From Zygaena filipendulae (lineage: Eukaryota > Arthropoda > Insecta > Lepidoptera > Zygaenidae): 64,000 bases of DNA. How positions within the stretch are numbered: the stretch's first letter is position 1; the number at the start of each line of letters is the position of its first letter. Under the pieces are notes generated by a model. The model searched no databases. It saw only the letters and a list, made by a program, of their open reading frames with translations, and had not been told where the DNA came from. Below, piece by piece: positions 20,517 to 32,099 of this stretch. Both the position numbers and the translations under genes were made by a program. The DNA is taken from NCBI GenBank assembly GCA_907165275.2, contig OU015655.1, positions 12,536,501 to 12,600,500 of the forward strand. Direction: 5' to 3'.

Positions 20517-20660
20517 TATTAATATTATAAATGCGAAAGTAACTCTGTCTGTCTGCTACCTTTTCGTACAGTAACCACGTCAACCGAATGAAATTTTGAA
20601 TACACGTTGTAAATTATTGTAATAAATAGTAAGAAAAGGACATTAGGGTACCTACCTACT
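20517..20660 (+). mobile_element. Helitron fragment, 5' half only
   Basis: ATATTAATATTATAAATGCG, GCGAAAGTAACTCTGTCTGT and further sequence match the 5' part of family members. The 3' end is missing. Confidence 0.45.
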
Positions 20661-20672
20661 TTTTATACAAAA

Positions 20673-20972
20673 CTAGCTGTGCCCCTTCGGTTTCACCCGC
20701 TTGAGTTTCATAATTCCCGCAGCAACTCCAAAGTAGTCTAATTTACGTCTTGTAACATCAAGTGAAAGTCCCGTCAAAATAGTTTCAACCGTTTCAGTGA
20801 TTAGCTGCTCCTCACGTTTATTTCAGAGTTCTCACGGGAATTCCGGAATAAAGAGTACCATGTCCATCTCTGTACCCCTGACAACGTGTGTGCAAAATTC
20901 CATGAGGATCGGCGTGAGCATAACAGACCGACAGCCAGCCAGACAGAGTTACTTTCGTATTTAGAGTATAAG
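20673..20972 (-). mobile_element. Helitron copy
   Basis: It starts CTAGCTGTGCCCCTTCGG on the plus strand and ends around AGAGTTACTTTCGTATTTAG, the family's 5' end reversed. Confidence 0.6.
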
Positions 20973-20975
20973 AAC

Positions 20976-21238
20976 TATATCTTCTTAATATCTATAAATC
21001 ACGTGTCACGTTGTTTGTCCGCGATGGACTCCGAAACTACTGAACGGATTTTGATAAAATTTTGTAACCATTTATAATATGGTCCAACTTAAAAGATAGG
21101 ATAGTTTTTATCCCGGAATTCCCGCGGGAACTCCGGAATTAATGCGGGAAACTGCTTATCACCGTAAACTACAGCACTTTTCTCGGAATTACCGCGGGAA
21201 CTCCGAAATTACCGCGGATGAAATCGCGGGGGACAGCT
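20976..21238 (+). mobile_element. Helitron copy, TCTTCTTAATAT subfamily
   Basis: ATAAATCACGTGTCACGTTG, CGCGATGGACTCCGAAAC and ACTGAACGGATTTTGATAAA mark a distinct subfamily, shared with 24586-24980, 34442-34667 and 50118-50612. The 3' end AGCTAT is altered. Confidence 0.6.
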
Positions 21239-21804
21239 ATAATTACATAAGTCCGTACGCACCGTAATATCTAAGGCATTTTTTTTTTAAATCTGTCCAG
21301 CGCAGCGTGGAATTGTATCAGACAAATAGACAGTGAGTTATTTTTGCATCATCGAAACTTGGAATGACTATTTGAAGACAATTTGATGCTCTTTTAGCTT
21401 GACCCTTTGTCTCTGTCAGCTAGCCCTGTATAATTTCAACTCGATTATTTTCTTACAAGTGTATTTAAAAATAGTATACTTTATGTGAAAAATAAGTGAG
21501 TGAGAGAAGAAATAAAGGAAATTGCCTCTAAATACAAAAAGTGATTAAGTGTGCAATGTGCATCCAAATTAAATGGCGGTGGGTCTTATGGAAAACACAT
21601 TTAGGTACATTTGAAAGACTCAAAAGGAAAGTACCTAAAGACCTTATGGATAATAAAAAAAAAAAAATTGGGATGAGACACTGGTCTCGGTCCTTGCATG
21701 CCTGGATAACCTGCTGATGAAGATACAAAAATATTGTTGAATGTTATACATCTGTATGAATACAGACAGAAAAAAAAACAAAATGTGAAAAATATAAAGG
21801 TTGC
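21239..21804. other. Intergenic, no gene seen
   Basis: AT-rich. The minus frame 21728-21528 is short with no recognisable motif. Confidence 0.4.
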
Positions 21805-21810
21805 TTTATT
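21805..21810 (-). terminator. Polyadenylation signal of the Tweedle gene
   Basis: A minus-strand AATAAA (plus TTTATT) lies about 220 bp after the Tweedle stop codon, within an A/T-rich stretch. Confidence 0.5.
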
Positions 21811-22032
21811 TATTTAAAAACAAAAATTTAAAAAGAGGTTATAATATTATTTTCATAAATATATGTACCTACTTGGTAACAAGCAAAATCCAGAAGAATT
21901 AATTACATGAAAGTTTTATATAATAGTAGTTCTATCTCTGGGAAAATTGTAACATTATTCTGCTGCAATTCCAAATTAATCAATGGTTGTGAAAAATCGG
22001 AATAGACCCTTATACATAATTAATAATCGAGT

Positions 22033-23298
22033 TTAATTTGTTGTCTTGAATAACGGTAGTCCATAGGTTTTGTAAGGTAACCCTTGGCTCGTGGAGAGAG
22101 TAGAGAACTTGAAGCCGTAGTTTGTGGTAGGCTTAAGGGTGGTTGAAAAGATTAGGGGCGCCTCTGTGCTAGATATAATTGTTGAAGTACTGGATTCATA
22201 GTTTGTTCCTAAACTAACATCTTTGTCTGTCAAGCTGCTCGATTGGCTACTAATTGTGTAAGCTGTATCGGTATTGCTGTTATCAACGGTTTCAAGAGCG
22301 CCCGGACCACTGGTCAATGTGAACTTAGAGCCGCCTGTTGACTCAAAGCTGCCTAAAGTTTCGGGCAAGTTGATGGATCCTGCTGCGTTTGTGGTCACAA
22401 AGTTATTGAGTCCACTGGTCGTATCGCTAATGCTCTCGTAACCGGTATCGCTTGCGAGAGGTTGACCGTTGAGTGTCACGTAATCTTGTCCCTTGTAGTC
22501 ATGCACAATATTGTCGATGACAGTATGGGCACCCTCTTTGTTGTCGTACTTAACAAAGTAAACCTCAGGTTTGACTGGTGGTTTCTGCGTGAATTTAGGC
22601 ACAACAACATCGTGTACTGTATCAGGATTCTTTGTTAATACGTAGACAATGGTCTTCTCTTCAGATTCCTGTTGTACAGGAAGGACATGAGAACCACCAG
22701 CTGGGGGTGTCGGGGCCTTGATGAAGATGACGTTGTAATGTTTCTGCTTGGGTGGCAGCACAATAGAGTGTCGGGTTTTCGGTGCTTCTGGTTCCTCTGG
22801 GGCGGCGTGCAAGTAGACGTGCTTGTATACTTGAGGAGGTCCTTTGTGGAAGATGTCGTAGTATTCCTGTTGGTGAGTTGTCGACTGAGTCTGCTGGTTG
22901 GAAGTTGAGATCTTGTACTGGTCCTGAGATTTGTACCCGAAATCTGTTCCACTGGCGTAGGTGAGTGACGGCTGCGAGCCGCTGAAGTATGTCTTGGTGC
23001 TGGTCAGGTATGGGTTGATTCCACTGATGGGGTAGTATTTTTTCGTTTCGCTCAGACCTGATAGGTATCCAGAGTTAAATTCCGAATTGCCACCGAGATT
23101 ATATCCTGAGCTGAGACTGCTACTGAACGTGGGGTAGGCAGTGTGCAAGAGATTATCGTTGGATAGGTATCCATTGAATTCTGAACCTAATTTATATCCA
23201 TAGCCGGGCACGTAGGCTGATGCATATGGAAACAATGGCTTGGGATAATTGTACCCCAATTCAGAACCGACCACAACGCCCAATATCCCCAAAAGTAC
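22033..23298 (-). CDS. Tweedle (DUF243) cuticular protein, main coding exon
   Basis: Tweedle proteins are secreted structural cuticle proteins that bind chitin and shape the body. The exon encodes about 421 residues. It begins inside the signal peptide (VLLGILGVVVG), followed by a Tyr/Ser/Gly-rich N-terminal part with GYxLGSEFN-like repeats (about 18-130). The DUF243 domain (about 148-258) shows the four family blocks: YKHVYLHAAPEEPE, KHYNVIFIKAPTPP, EEKTIVYVLTK and KPEVYFVKYDNKEG. A Ser/Thr/Gly-rich tail of about 160 residues follows. The left boundary of the exon is the acceptor TAATTGTTACAG at 23299, in phase 0. An intron interrupting the signal peptide is usual for insect cuticle genes, so a short first exon with the ATG is expected upstream. 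I could not place it. It is longer than most Tweedle proteins because of the tail. Confidence 0.88.
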   Translation of the reverse strand, partial: VLLGILGVVVGSELGYNYPKPLFPYASAYVPGYGYKLGSEFNGYLSNDNLLHTAYPTFSSSLSSGYNLGGNSEFNSGYLSGLSETKKYYPISGINPYLTSTKTYFSGSQPSLTYASGTDFGYKSQDQYKISTSNQQTQSTTHQQEYYDIFHKGPPQVYKHVYLHAAPEEPEAPKTRHSIVLPPKQKHYNVIFIKAPTPPAGGSHVLPVQQESEEKTIVYVLTKNPDTVHDVVVPKFTQKPPVKPEVYFVKYDNKEGAHTVIDNIVHDYKGQDYVTLNGQPLASDTGYESISDTTSGLNNFVTTNAAGSINLPETLGSFESTGGSKFTLTSGPGALETVDNSNTDTAYTISSQSSSLTDKDVSLGTNYESSTSTIISSTEAPLIFSTTLKPTTNYGFKFSTLSTSQGLPYKTYGLPLFKTTN

Positions 23299-24517
23299 CT
23301 GTAACAATTAAACAAGTATTTAGAGTAGAGTTAGTTGGGTACAAGTTTGGTTGACATAATTTGTAAAAGTTCAATTTCAATTAGTCCAAACTATAAGTAA
23401 GTAAAACGTTTTAAATGCGTATATTTTGCTGACACTAACTTACAGGGGATTAGCTTTTATAATGTAATAAGGTAAGGTTATGTTATAAGTAAAGCTAAGT
23501 ATAATGTTTAAAAAAAAAATAAAAGTGATCGCGAACCTTTTTATTCACAGCTTCGTCATTATTATTAAAAAAAAAACTCTTAATTAATCTTGTTGTATTT
23601 TTTTGTTATATAATGAAAAAGTGGACTATTCGATATTATTAATTTAATTAATTTTCACGAGTTTTATAAATATTTTATACTATTTTACTTTGAACTTAGG
23701 TAGGTATGTACCTACGTAACTAAGTTTAAAGTATTTTACATAATAATTACCAACTAACAACCTACTTATACTCATACGAATCCAGCCAAAACAAATGCTT
23801 GTTGTACCGGTCTATTTATTACATAACGTTTTTACATGTTCCCAAGAGAACAGACGATTAAGAAACGAAAATCGAAAATTATGGTCAATTTAACTCACAA
23901 TTGATACACGAACGGCTACGTGTGAAAACAGTTTTACATTTTAGTTCACTGTGATAAGTAATTGCATCTAAATCGGTTCAGTTTTTAGTGTGATTTTGTT
24001 CCAATATGATACCTACCTACTGTGACAGATCGATGATTATAAAAACTCAAGCGATTTTTTTAACAGGATTTATATAAGTAAAAGCATACAGTTATATTCG
24101 AAATTTTGTTTAGTTCTATATTTTATTATTTAATTTCAACTTTGACCCATAATGAGAATTATGAATAAAAATCTAAATCTGAATCTAAAAGCTGTGGCAT
24201 TGTGCTTTGTAGACAGCACCGCGCCGCGCCGTTAGTGTAGTGACAAGTAACCTGGGCCCTTATTCACTATGAACATAACACGCCGCGCTAAGATAAGACG
24301 CCGCAAAAACTATCTACCCTCGTAATCAAAGAAGTTTTACTGCAAAAAAATACATTCACTATGTCTGATAAATGATTTATTATTATCATTATATTATTAT
24401 TAATCTGAATCTTTTTCTGTAATTCTGACAACGTGTATGCTTTCCATGATGATTAATTCGGTAGTTTAGTTTTGAATGCGTAACAAACAAACAAAATCAC
24501 ATTCACATTTATAATTC
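23299..24517. other. Upstream region and first intron of the Tweedle gene
   Basis: A minus-strand TATAAAAG lies at 23454-23461, followed about 25 bp downstream by TCAGC, so it could be the core promoter. However, no ATG with a good donor follows before the exon-2 acceptor. The true first exon may be further away. 24255-24340 repeats the GGGCCCTTATTCACTATGA phrase also seen at 11222. Otherwise AT-rich. Confidence 0.35.
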
Positions 24518-24980
24518 ACTAGCTGTGCCCCATGGTTTCTGAACTCCCACAGGAAAAATAGCCTAATTTAATTTTTATTATAATACTAGCTGTCCCCCGC
24601 GATTTCATCCGCGGTAATTTCGGAGTTCCCGCGGGAATTCCGGGATAAAAGCTATCCTATCTATAGTGACCAAATTTCATCATGATCGATTCAATAGTTT
24701 AGGAGTCCATCACGGACAAACAACGTGACGCGTAATTTATATAATTATAGCTGTCCCCCCGCGATTTCATCCGCGGTAATTTTGGAGTTCCCGCGGAGGT
24801 TGCGGGAAAAAATTATTCTATGACCTTCAGTTCCCGAGGGAATTCCGGGATAAAAACTATCCTATCTTTTAAGTTGGCCCATATTATGAATGGTTACAAA
24901 ATTTTATCAAAATCCGTTCAGTAGTTTCGGAGTCCATCGCGGACAAACAACGTGACACGTGATTTATATATATTAGAAGA
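24518..24980 (-). mobile_element. Cluster of three Helitron pieces
   Basis: A short fragment lies at about 24518-24585 (CACTAGCTGTGCCCCATGG). Two copies of the ATAAATCACG subfamily follow at 24586-24746 and 24748-24980. The last keeps an intact 5' terminus (minus strand TCTTCTAATATATATAAAT). They sit head to tail in the same orientation. Confidence 0.6.
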
Positions 24981-27900
24981 TTAGGATTACCTAGTTAGGT
25001 ACCTCTATAGGTAGCAACTAGCAACATGGCTGAACTACAGGTATGTTGTCTCTAATGGCATATCTATAACATAAATACCTTATAAAAATCACAGTTTAAT
25101 AACATTTATATGCCTCATCCCTGCGGTACCAACTACTTTCTTGTGGATACTGGTTCAAGGTCATTGCACTCACGACAGCCCAATGTCTGGGTCAGATCTT
25201 GCGCAATACAGAATTGTAGCGTGGCACGCTGTTGCATAAGTTTTGAACATTCAAACTATGTGGCGGGCGCGCACTGTGCTTTGTAAGCTCTTATTAAAAG
25301 ATTTATTAGGGCCCTGCCACCATATACAGCGTTATTTTAACCAACCGTCGAATTTTCGTCCATCGCAAATTCGCCATTTGTGTCTTTATTCATTCATTAA
25401 TATAATAAAGAGCTAAAGTTTGTGAGTTTGTAGGGGGTACTCTGGATCTACTGAACCGATTTTGAAAATTCTTTAACTTATAGGAAGCTACGGTATTCCT
25501 GAGTGATATAGGGTGCTTTTTATCCTGAAATTCGCACGAGAACTCTGAAATTACCGCGGGAGATACCGCGGGCGACAGCTGGTTTAGTATAAAATCGAAA
25601 TTACAACGGAACAAAAATAAATTGATATCCTTATACTATTATATTTAATTTTGCATACACGTTATCAGGGGTCCACAAAAGGACATATATCTAGTAATAA
25701 TAATAAAACTTTATTGCAACCAAAAATATGAAAAACATGAGTTAGATACATTTTATAGAGGTAAGTTTAGGTATATCATAGAGGTAAGATATTTATATAT
25801 ATATTATGTTTGGATGGAGGGGGGTAATCTTTCGAACTACTGCAGGTACCTACCGATTCTAGAAAATCTTGCACTAATGTCTAATCGGAAGCTACAGGAT
25901 CTTCGAGTGACATACGATACTTTTGTTGTCCTGGAATGAGCTGGTTGTAAATAAAATAAAACACATCTAAAAGTGTACCTACCTACCTAACCGCTCGAAA
26001 TTTTTCTACACTAACACATTCTGTCTTTTTTAATTACTAGCTGTGCCTGCGATTTGACCCGCTTGTCAGTGGTTCCTAGAATAATCTAAGATAAATAGTA
26101 CACATATATTCCTACTTTGTCCTGATATTTACGAACATAGAAAAAATATACATATATTCAAATCGGTCTAGCCATTTTCGAGTTTTCGCGAAACCAACGC
26201 ATGGTAATAATTGGTATTTTTGTATAAAAATATCATATATTACCTTTTTTTCTCCTCCTACTATCAAAGCATACCTATAACGTAATTAATTATTGATTAG
26301 GCTAAAATATATAATGTAAAAATCCTGATTCTAATATTGAATTAAGTTGAACAAGATGATTTTTTCCATCTCATCTCTTGTGTAGGTACCTACCTACATA
26401 TATATTTATATTGCTAATTAAATATAAATTTATGATACCGGATCTGTAACATCGTGAATATTTCTATTTGACGTTAAAAACTAAAATATATTAAGTACCT
26501 ATATGTGATGTGTAATAATATTGACATTTAAAACCTCATGAAAGATTTAAGGTAGAAGAATGCAAAAAAATTTGAGGTGTCTTTTATAAATAGACATACA
26601 TAATCCTAATTCCTTACTCGGTATTATAAAACGCGAATGGGAATTTGTTTGTCACGTTTTCACGCCTATAACTACCCAAGATGAAATTTTTCATCCACTT
26701 TGTTAGGGGTGTATAAAAGGACATAGGGTAGGTACATAACATTTATTTTCTCACTCTCTCTCTGCAGCGAGTGCCTGTGGTGTCTTATGCCTTGATGGAT
26801 TCAGTCAGGATTGTGTCTCAGAGGTCTCAGACACTGTTAGTTAGACGCCCGCTGGGTTCGATTTTCAAAGGGGTTATTGCTACCATTTACAACGATAAAT
26901 GTTGAATTAACTTTGACTTTTCTTTTCAAATAAGTTGTAACGAGCCGGCTATATGCCAGTCGTTAGATATGATATCCGGCCTCATTTCTATTTTTTTATT
27001 ATTTCCACAAACTGCTGTATTTTGTATTTCTGTCATTCCTTTTCCTTCTTCTTCTTCTTCTTTAATATTGGCAATCTATATTCTATCGCGATTTATCGCA
27101 TTTTATTCTGCCAATGTACGTATTTTTAGCAATTAGAGTGTTAAATTGTTCCCCAAGACAACACACAATTTCCTCTCGAAAAACAGCTTCTTTCTTGGAA
27201 AACGAATTCAATTTAAAATTTTAGATTTTATATTTTGAGTTTGACACTATTTGTTCTGCTGATTTTCTGATATAACATAAAAATATTATCTTACCGAATG
27301 AATTATATTTTACCGTTCCAAAACTGCTTACCTATTTATTATTCGAGCTAGCCGGAGGTCTTTCTTACTCCCTCCACTATAAGAACCTTACAAAGTGCTT
27401 CTTTATTTGAAAAGAAAAGTAGGTAATGATTTAGAACCTTGTACTTTAAAACTGTTGTTTAATACTTATAATGTCATTGGTCGGTGCATACTTTTATACA
27501 AACTTCTAACTTACTGAGTTAGAAGTAGGTATCCGCTGACCCATAATCCATACGTAGATCTAAGGATCCTCTGCAATACTAGCCTACTAGGGGTAAGAAG
27601 AAATAATTGCCATGTCAATAAAAAGAAATATTTACCAACTGTTATTGTTTAATGACAATTATAATTAATATTTTAATTCATAATATTTTAATATTCTTAT
27701 TGATTTTATAGTAAATTATATCGCGTTGCCAACAAACGAGTTGACGCTAAATTTAGACTCCTATGCCAATATATTCATTAAACGAAAAAAACTGGTGTAA
27801 TTAAATGTGTTTATTTAAGAATCCTTATCCTTAATATTATGAATGCCAATGTGAGTCGTTTGTTTATACATATATTACGCTTCTTTTGCAAATTCATCCA

Positions 27901-28209
27901 TCCAAGTTTTTCTTAGTTCAGCATCTCAGCTTATTTTTCTTACAGTTATTTTTATAAAAAACTCCCACCATCCTGACTTCTGCCAGCTTTAATTTCACTA
28001 TCTATGAAACGTGCTTAATAAGATATAATTGATGGCAGAAACGATAGTATAATTTAATATGATTTTTTTTTTTAATTACAATTTCAAAATTATAAAAAAA
28101 AAAAAAATCAGAGCTACCTGAGCTCGCCACTTATTTTTTCTAGTTAATGTACCTAAGTCCAGACTACATTACGTCTTGGTATCAACGACGATGAAATCAC
28201 ATACCTAAA
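24981..28209. other. Gene-free region with Helitron fragments
   Basis: 25399-25584 (plus) and 26037-26240 (minus) are Helitron pieces ending or starting near AGCTG/CTAGCTGTG with CCGCGG-type hairpins. 26630-26760 is another 5' fragment. 26800-26890 has a box B-like GGGTTCGATTT and could be a SINE head, but weakly. A (CTT)n run lies at 27047-27062. No convincing coding sequence is present. Confidence 0.4.
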
Positions 28210-28479
28210 TGACAACTTTTTTCCCAACATCCGATTTAAATGAAACAAAGCCTATATGTAGCTCCAGGTTTAGCTTAGTCTACCTGTGAAAACAGCATGA
28301 AAATCCGTTCTGTAGGTTCGAAGATTATCGTGAACAGACAGTCAGATAGACAGACAGAAAAGAATTTTAAAAACTTTTTTTGTGCTTGGTTACTCTCCTT
28401 TTATCACCCCCGTCAATTTTAGGTAAAAATATTCAATGTACAGAATCGCGGATTCTACTCTTTTATTATAGTATAGACA
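28210..28479 (-). mobile_element. Helitron copy, CCGACATCCG subfamily, 3' end lost
   Basis: The interior (CAACATCCGATTTAAATGAA, CAGAATCGCGGATTCTACTC) and the 5' end (TATTATAGTATAGA, reversed) match 38856-39161 and 52307-52609. The CTAG end is not found. Confidence 0.6.
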
Positions 28480-28732
28480 GATTAGAATAGATTAGTGTAG
28501 GTAATAGTGTTGGTATTTTTGATGGATATCGCGGGGATCTGTCAAGTCGTAGTCATCGTATAGGTGTTAGTGCGATATCGATGCGCCTGAACGAATATTT
28601 TATGCTATTTATTATTATTTCGTTCGACAAGTGATTCACAACTATATTCCAAAAGCGAAATATCATTTTTGTAACAACAGAACGACCTTGGATAACGAAC
28701 TTTTTTGTGTTATGTATCCGTATCGCTCACAG

Positions 28733-29008
28733 AGAAGATAAATTAACTAGAGATGACATGTAGGCCGGGTAGGCGCGCCGCGGTTGCAAAGGAAGTAAGA
28801 GCAAATGCTCTAACTTGCCCAAAACATCTTTTGCTAGTATCCCAAGTATATTTTCCACAATATTCCCAAAACTGTGAATTTTGAAAACAGCGACTAAGTA
28901 AAAACATAACCATAATGCGTTTAACATATTTATTTACGTTAATGAATGTTTTAGTGAGTGATGGACAGTTTTAGGTGCGAAAATCACCCGGCGACACTGG
29001 TTTTCACC
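28733..29008 (+). repeat. Interspersed repeat family with GCAAAGGAAGT...GGCGACACTGG
   Basis: GTAGGCCGGGTAGGCGCGCC, TTTTCCACAATATTCCCAAA and CACCCGGCGACACTGGTTTT are shared in order with 47908-48128 (inverted) and 54848-55055, and partly with 19283-19345. No terminal inverted repeats or coding frame are clear. Confidence 0.55.
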
Positions 29009-29211
29009 TGTTTTCATACTAAACTTGTTGATCTACTATCAGTTATTTTCTGTTCTTTGGCATCGCTAAAGGAAATTAATTAAGTATAAATCGGATCATA
29101 AGGTAATCGCAAAGGCATGCTAAGTTGACTCTTATATTCATATAAATTGATCACTTACATAATCAAATAGCTAATTGTATCAAATAGGTATTTTGTATTG
29201 AATTATAATAT

Positions 29212-29417
29212 TACTAGTTGTGCCCCGCGGTTGCCCCCCGAATTCCGGGATAAAAAGTACCCTATGTGTTAATCAGATGTATAAGCTATATTATTGTAAA
29301 GTTTCATTTAAATCCATCCAGTAGTTTTTGCGTTAAAGAGTAACAAACATCCATCCATCCATCCATCCATCTATACATTACTTAGAAACTTTCGCGTTTA
29401 TAATATTAGTAGGATTA
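29212..29417 (-). mobile_element. Helitron copy with (ATCC)n insert
   Basis: It runs from CTAGTTGTGCCCCGCGG to the reversed 5' end TTTATAATATTAGTAGGA. A (CATC)n microsatellite at 29349-29373 lies inside. Confidence 0.6.
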
Positions 29418-29906
29418 TAATAGACCGTTGACTAATTAAAAGCTATGTTCTACCTACAATCTACATGCTGATAAATTATGAAGAGAAAAAGTTTGTACGG
29501 AAAAATTCTTTTACTGATAGGAAGCTAAAGTTAGAGTTCCCGAGGAAGTATCGGGTGGACAAAAAAATTTCACTCGCTTTCCGTAGTTGCCTATTATAAT
29601 ATTTTAAGGAACATCATCTATGATTCGGTGTTTGTCAATATTAATTGGTCAATGTAAAAAGCTTAAAATATCCTTGCAGTTCAAAACAAGCTAAGGTCAG
29701 ACGACCTGTGATAGAAGGTCCTCGCAAACCTGACAAACATATTGACAATATAATCTCAAAACGGATATGATGTAATAATACTCGTATTTATAAAACGGTC
29801 ATAATTCCAAAATTAATGGATACATCTGCTTTTTTAATAATATCGCTAGGTATCAATAATAATACTTGAAAGCAAGTAAGGTCACGAATGCAATTTTATT
29901 GATATA

Positions 29907-30356
29907 CTAGCTGTGCCCCGCGGTTTCACCCGCACTGATTTCGAAGTTCCCGCGGGAATTCCGGGATAAAAAGTACCCTATACCCTTCTCTGTACCCCTG
30001 ACAACGTGCATGCCATATTTCATCCAAATCCGTTCTGCCGTTTTTGCGTGATTGAGTAAAATAAGAGCTCGAAAGCGCATTTTCATCCGACTTGCTTCAA
30101 ATTTATCGTCACTGCTCAGCTCCTATGTGTCTTAGCGTAATATTATATAGCCGAGGAGTATGGACTACAATCGTAACAAGTTTGGTTAAAATCCCTTCAG
30201 TAGTTTTTCACCGATGCATACAGACAGACAGACAGACAAATTTACTGATTGCATTTTTGGCATCAGTATCGATCACCATTCATCCTCCAATATTAATTTT
30301 GAATATATATTCAATGTACAGAATTGACCTCTCTACAGTTTTATTATAAGTATAGA
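29907..30356 (-). mobile_element. Non-autonomous Helitron, longer subfamily, both termini present
   Basis: It starts CTAGCTGTGCCCCGCGG and ends TTATTATAAGTATAGA|T. The frame 30092-30349 is a translation of this element and not a gene. Confidence 0.72.
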
Positions 30357-31620
30357 TAGATATAGATAGATATATAGGTAATATTGTTATTGATATCGGA
30401 CGTTATTTCGGTCAGATATAACTAATTTGGTGAACATGAGGTCAGCTAGAACTCTAACATCAAAAATCTATCTACACTAATACAACAAACAAGGACAGGT
30501 TGTAAGTTTGGATGTAAAGAGTTATCTCTGGAACTACGGAACCGATTCTAAAAATTCTTTCACTAATTAAGCTCCAGTATACTTTAAACTCATTGGATAT
30601 ACCAGAGGAAGACCTGCGGAGCTAAGATGCGGCACATGACAAAATTTTATCGAGCCCTTTTATCGATTCTCGTCGACAAACTCGTACTTATATCGTTTTG
30701 TCTACCAGTGGTAACATGGCAGCAAAAAATGTTTGTATGGCAGAAAACGATATATGATAAAATTGTCGACAATCCCTAACATGCGGCACTTTTGAATGTA
30801 TTTTTTCATTACTCATGCTCGGAAAGTAGGTCTGAAGTTGCCTGAGAAGCGGGTTGAAAGTAGCCCTTTTCAGCCCTAGGGAGAATCGCTTTCAACTGAC
30901 AACTGTCAAATTATTAAAAAAAAAACTAGGTCTATTTTCACATTTCTATTGAACCATGTTTCAACTTTCTATACAGCCAGCGCGATGTAAAATTGAAATA
31001 ACGTAAAGTTTAAGTAGGTATTAATTAAAATAAAATTCACTCACTTTTTCTTAAGCTAATTCCTATTTATATTTTTTTATTTTCTTTAATTAATACTTAA
31101 TAATTAAAGAAAATATTTTTTTTAGGTCGCCACAATGTAAATAAAAAATCCTGGCTGAATAGCTAGCCGGCCAAAGAAAAAGAAATAGGTGGGAAAGTGT
31201 CAAGCGACTATCCGATCTTCACTCATTTTTTCTTTAGCTAATTCCTATTTTTATTTTGACTTTCCTTGCATTCGTAATGAAAAGCACAGTGTTACCCTCG
31301 GGAGAAAGTAACTTATTTAGTGCCTCGAACTATTGGCGCCCTCGCTACGCTCGGGCGCCAAACCCCGTCTCGGCACTAAATTAGTTACTTTCACCCCTTG
31401 GATAACAATGTACTATTGTCTACTTTGTCGTTGTTTTCTCACATTTTTATCGTCGACGATTGGTGAGCGCGATAAAATGAAAATTCGTTCTTAATTGCGA
31501 ATAACATGGTATTACTTTATTATAATTCAATCAGAATTCAATATTAGAAATATATAATATTAATAATACGAAAATATTAGAAATACGAGGAATGAAAGGC
31601 GAAAAAAATGCAAAGTAGTA
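30357..31620. other. Gene-free region with palindromic repeats
   Basis: 30822-30910 (GAAGTTGCCTGAGAAGCGGG and following) recurs at 51641-51725. 31225-31410 (CTTTCCTTGCATTCGTAATG, then a dyad around GGCGCCCTCGCTACGCTCGG) recurs in shorter form at 51811-51978. The latter has inverted halves (GGGAGAAAGTAACTTATTTA against TAAATTAGTTACTTTCACCC), suggesting a MITE. 30640-30780 contains several TTTTATCG/CGATAAAA phrases in both orientations. Confidence 0.4.
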
Positions 31621-31920
31621 GTATTAAATTAAATTAAAATTCATTTATATCAGGAAAATAACCCATAAAATTTAACAAAAAGTAAATTAAATAAATTAAA
31701 TTCAGTAAATTAAATTAGATTAAACAAATTAAATTAGATTAAATAAATTAAATTAAATAAATAAATTGCACCAAATAAATAGAATAAAATAAATAAATTA
31801 TATTAAATAAATAAAAGAAAATAAATAAATTATATTAAATAAATAAAATAAAATAAATAAATTATATTAAATAAATTAAATTAAATAAATAAATTATATT
31901 AAATAAATTAAATTCAAAAA
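31621..31920. repeat. Low-complexity AT tract
   Basis: A long run of AAATTAAATAAATAAATTAT-type units, with almost no G or C. Confidence 0.85.
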
Positions 31921-31990
31921 GTAAAATATTCAAATTGATATTCTTAAAATCTATAAATTTCCAATTATCCCTGAGTTATATTAAACTGAA

Positions 31991-32099
31991 TTTCAATTAA
32001 CATTAATTTAATGAACGTGTCTGAAAGAGTGCGGTAGATTTGTTTTTAAAATCTTTACTTAAAATCAAGTAATCATTGAAACGACTCTGAGTACGGCCG
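31991..32099. mobile_element. Fragment of the TTA-type MITE (right arm)
   Basis: AATTAACATTAATTTAATGA through CGACTCTGAGTACGGCCG matches the right arm of 15180-15414 with many changes. The left arm is lost. Confidence 0.6.

Noticed and set aside
22635..22964. Frames overlapping the DUF243 domain
   Set aside because: Shadows of the Tweedle exon, which has clear family motifs in its own frame.
23299..23357. ATG at 23357-23355 as the Tweedle start, joined to the main exon
   Set aside because: It would give a fitting signal peptide but needs a 44-base intron with a poor GTACCC donor, shorter than insect introns normally are.
31621..31920. Possible repeat array or CRISPR-like structure
   Set aside because: Simple AT-rich sequence with irregular units and no spacers.
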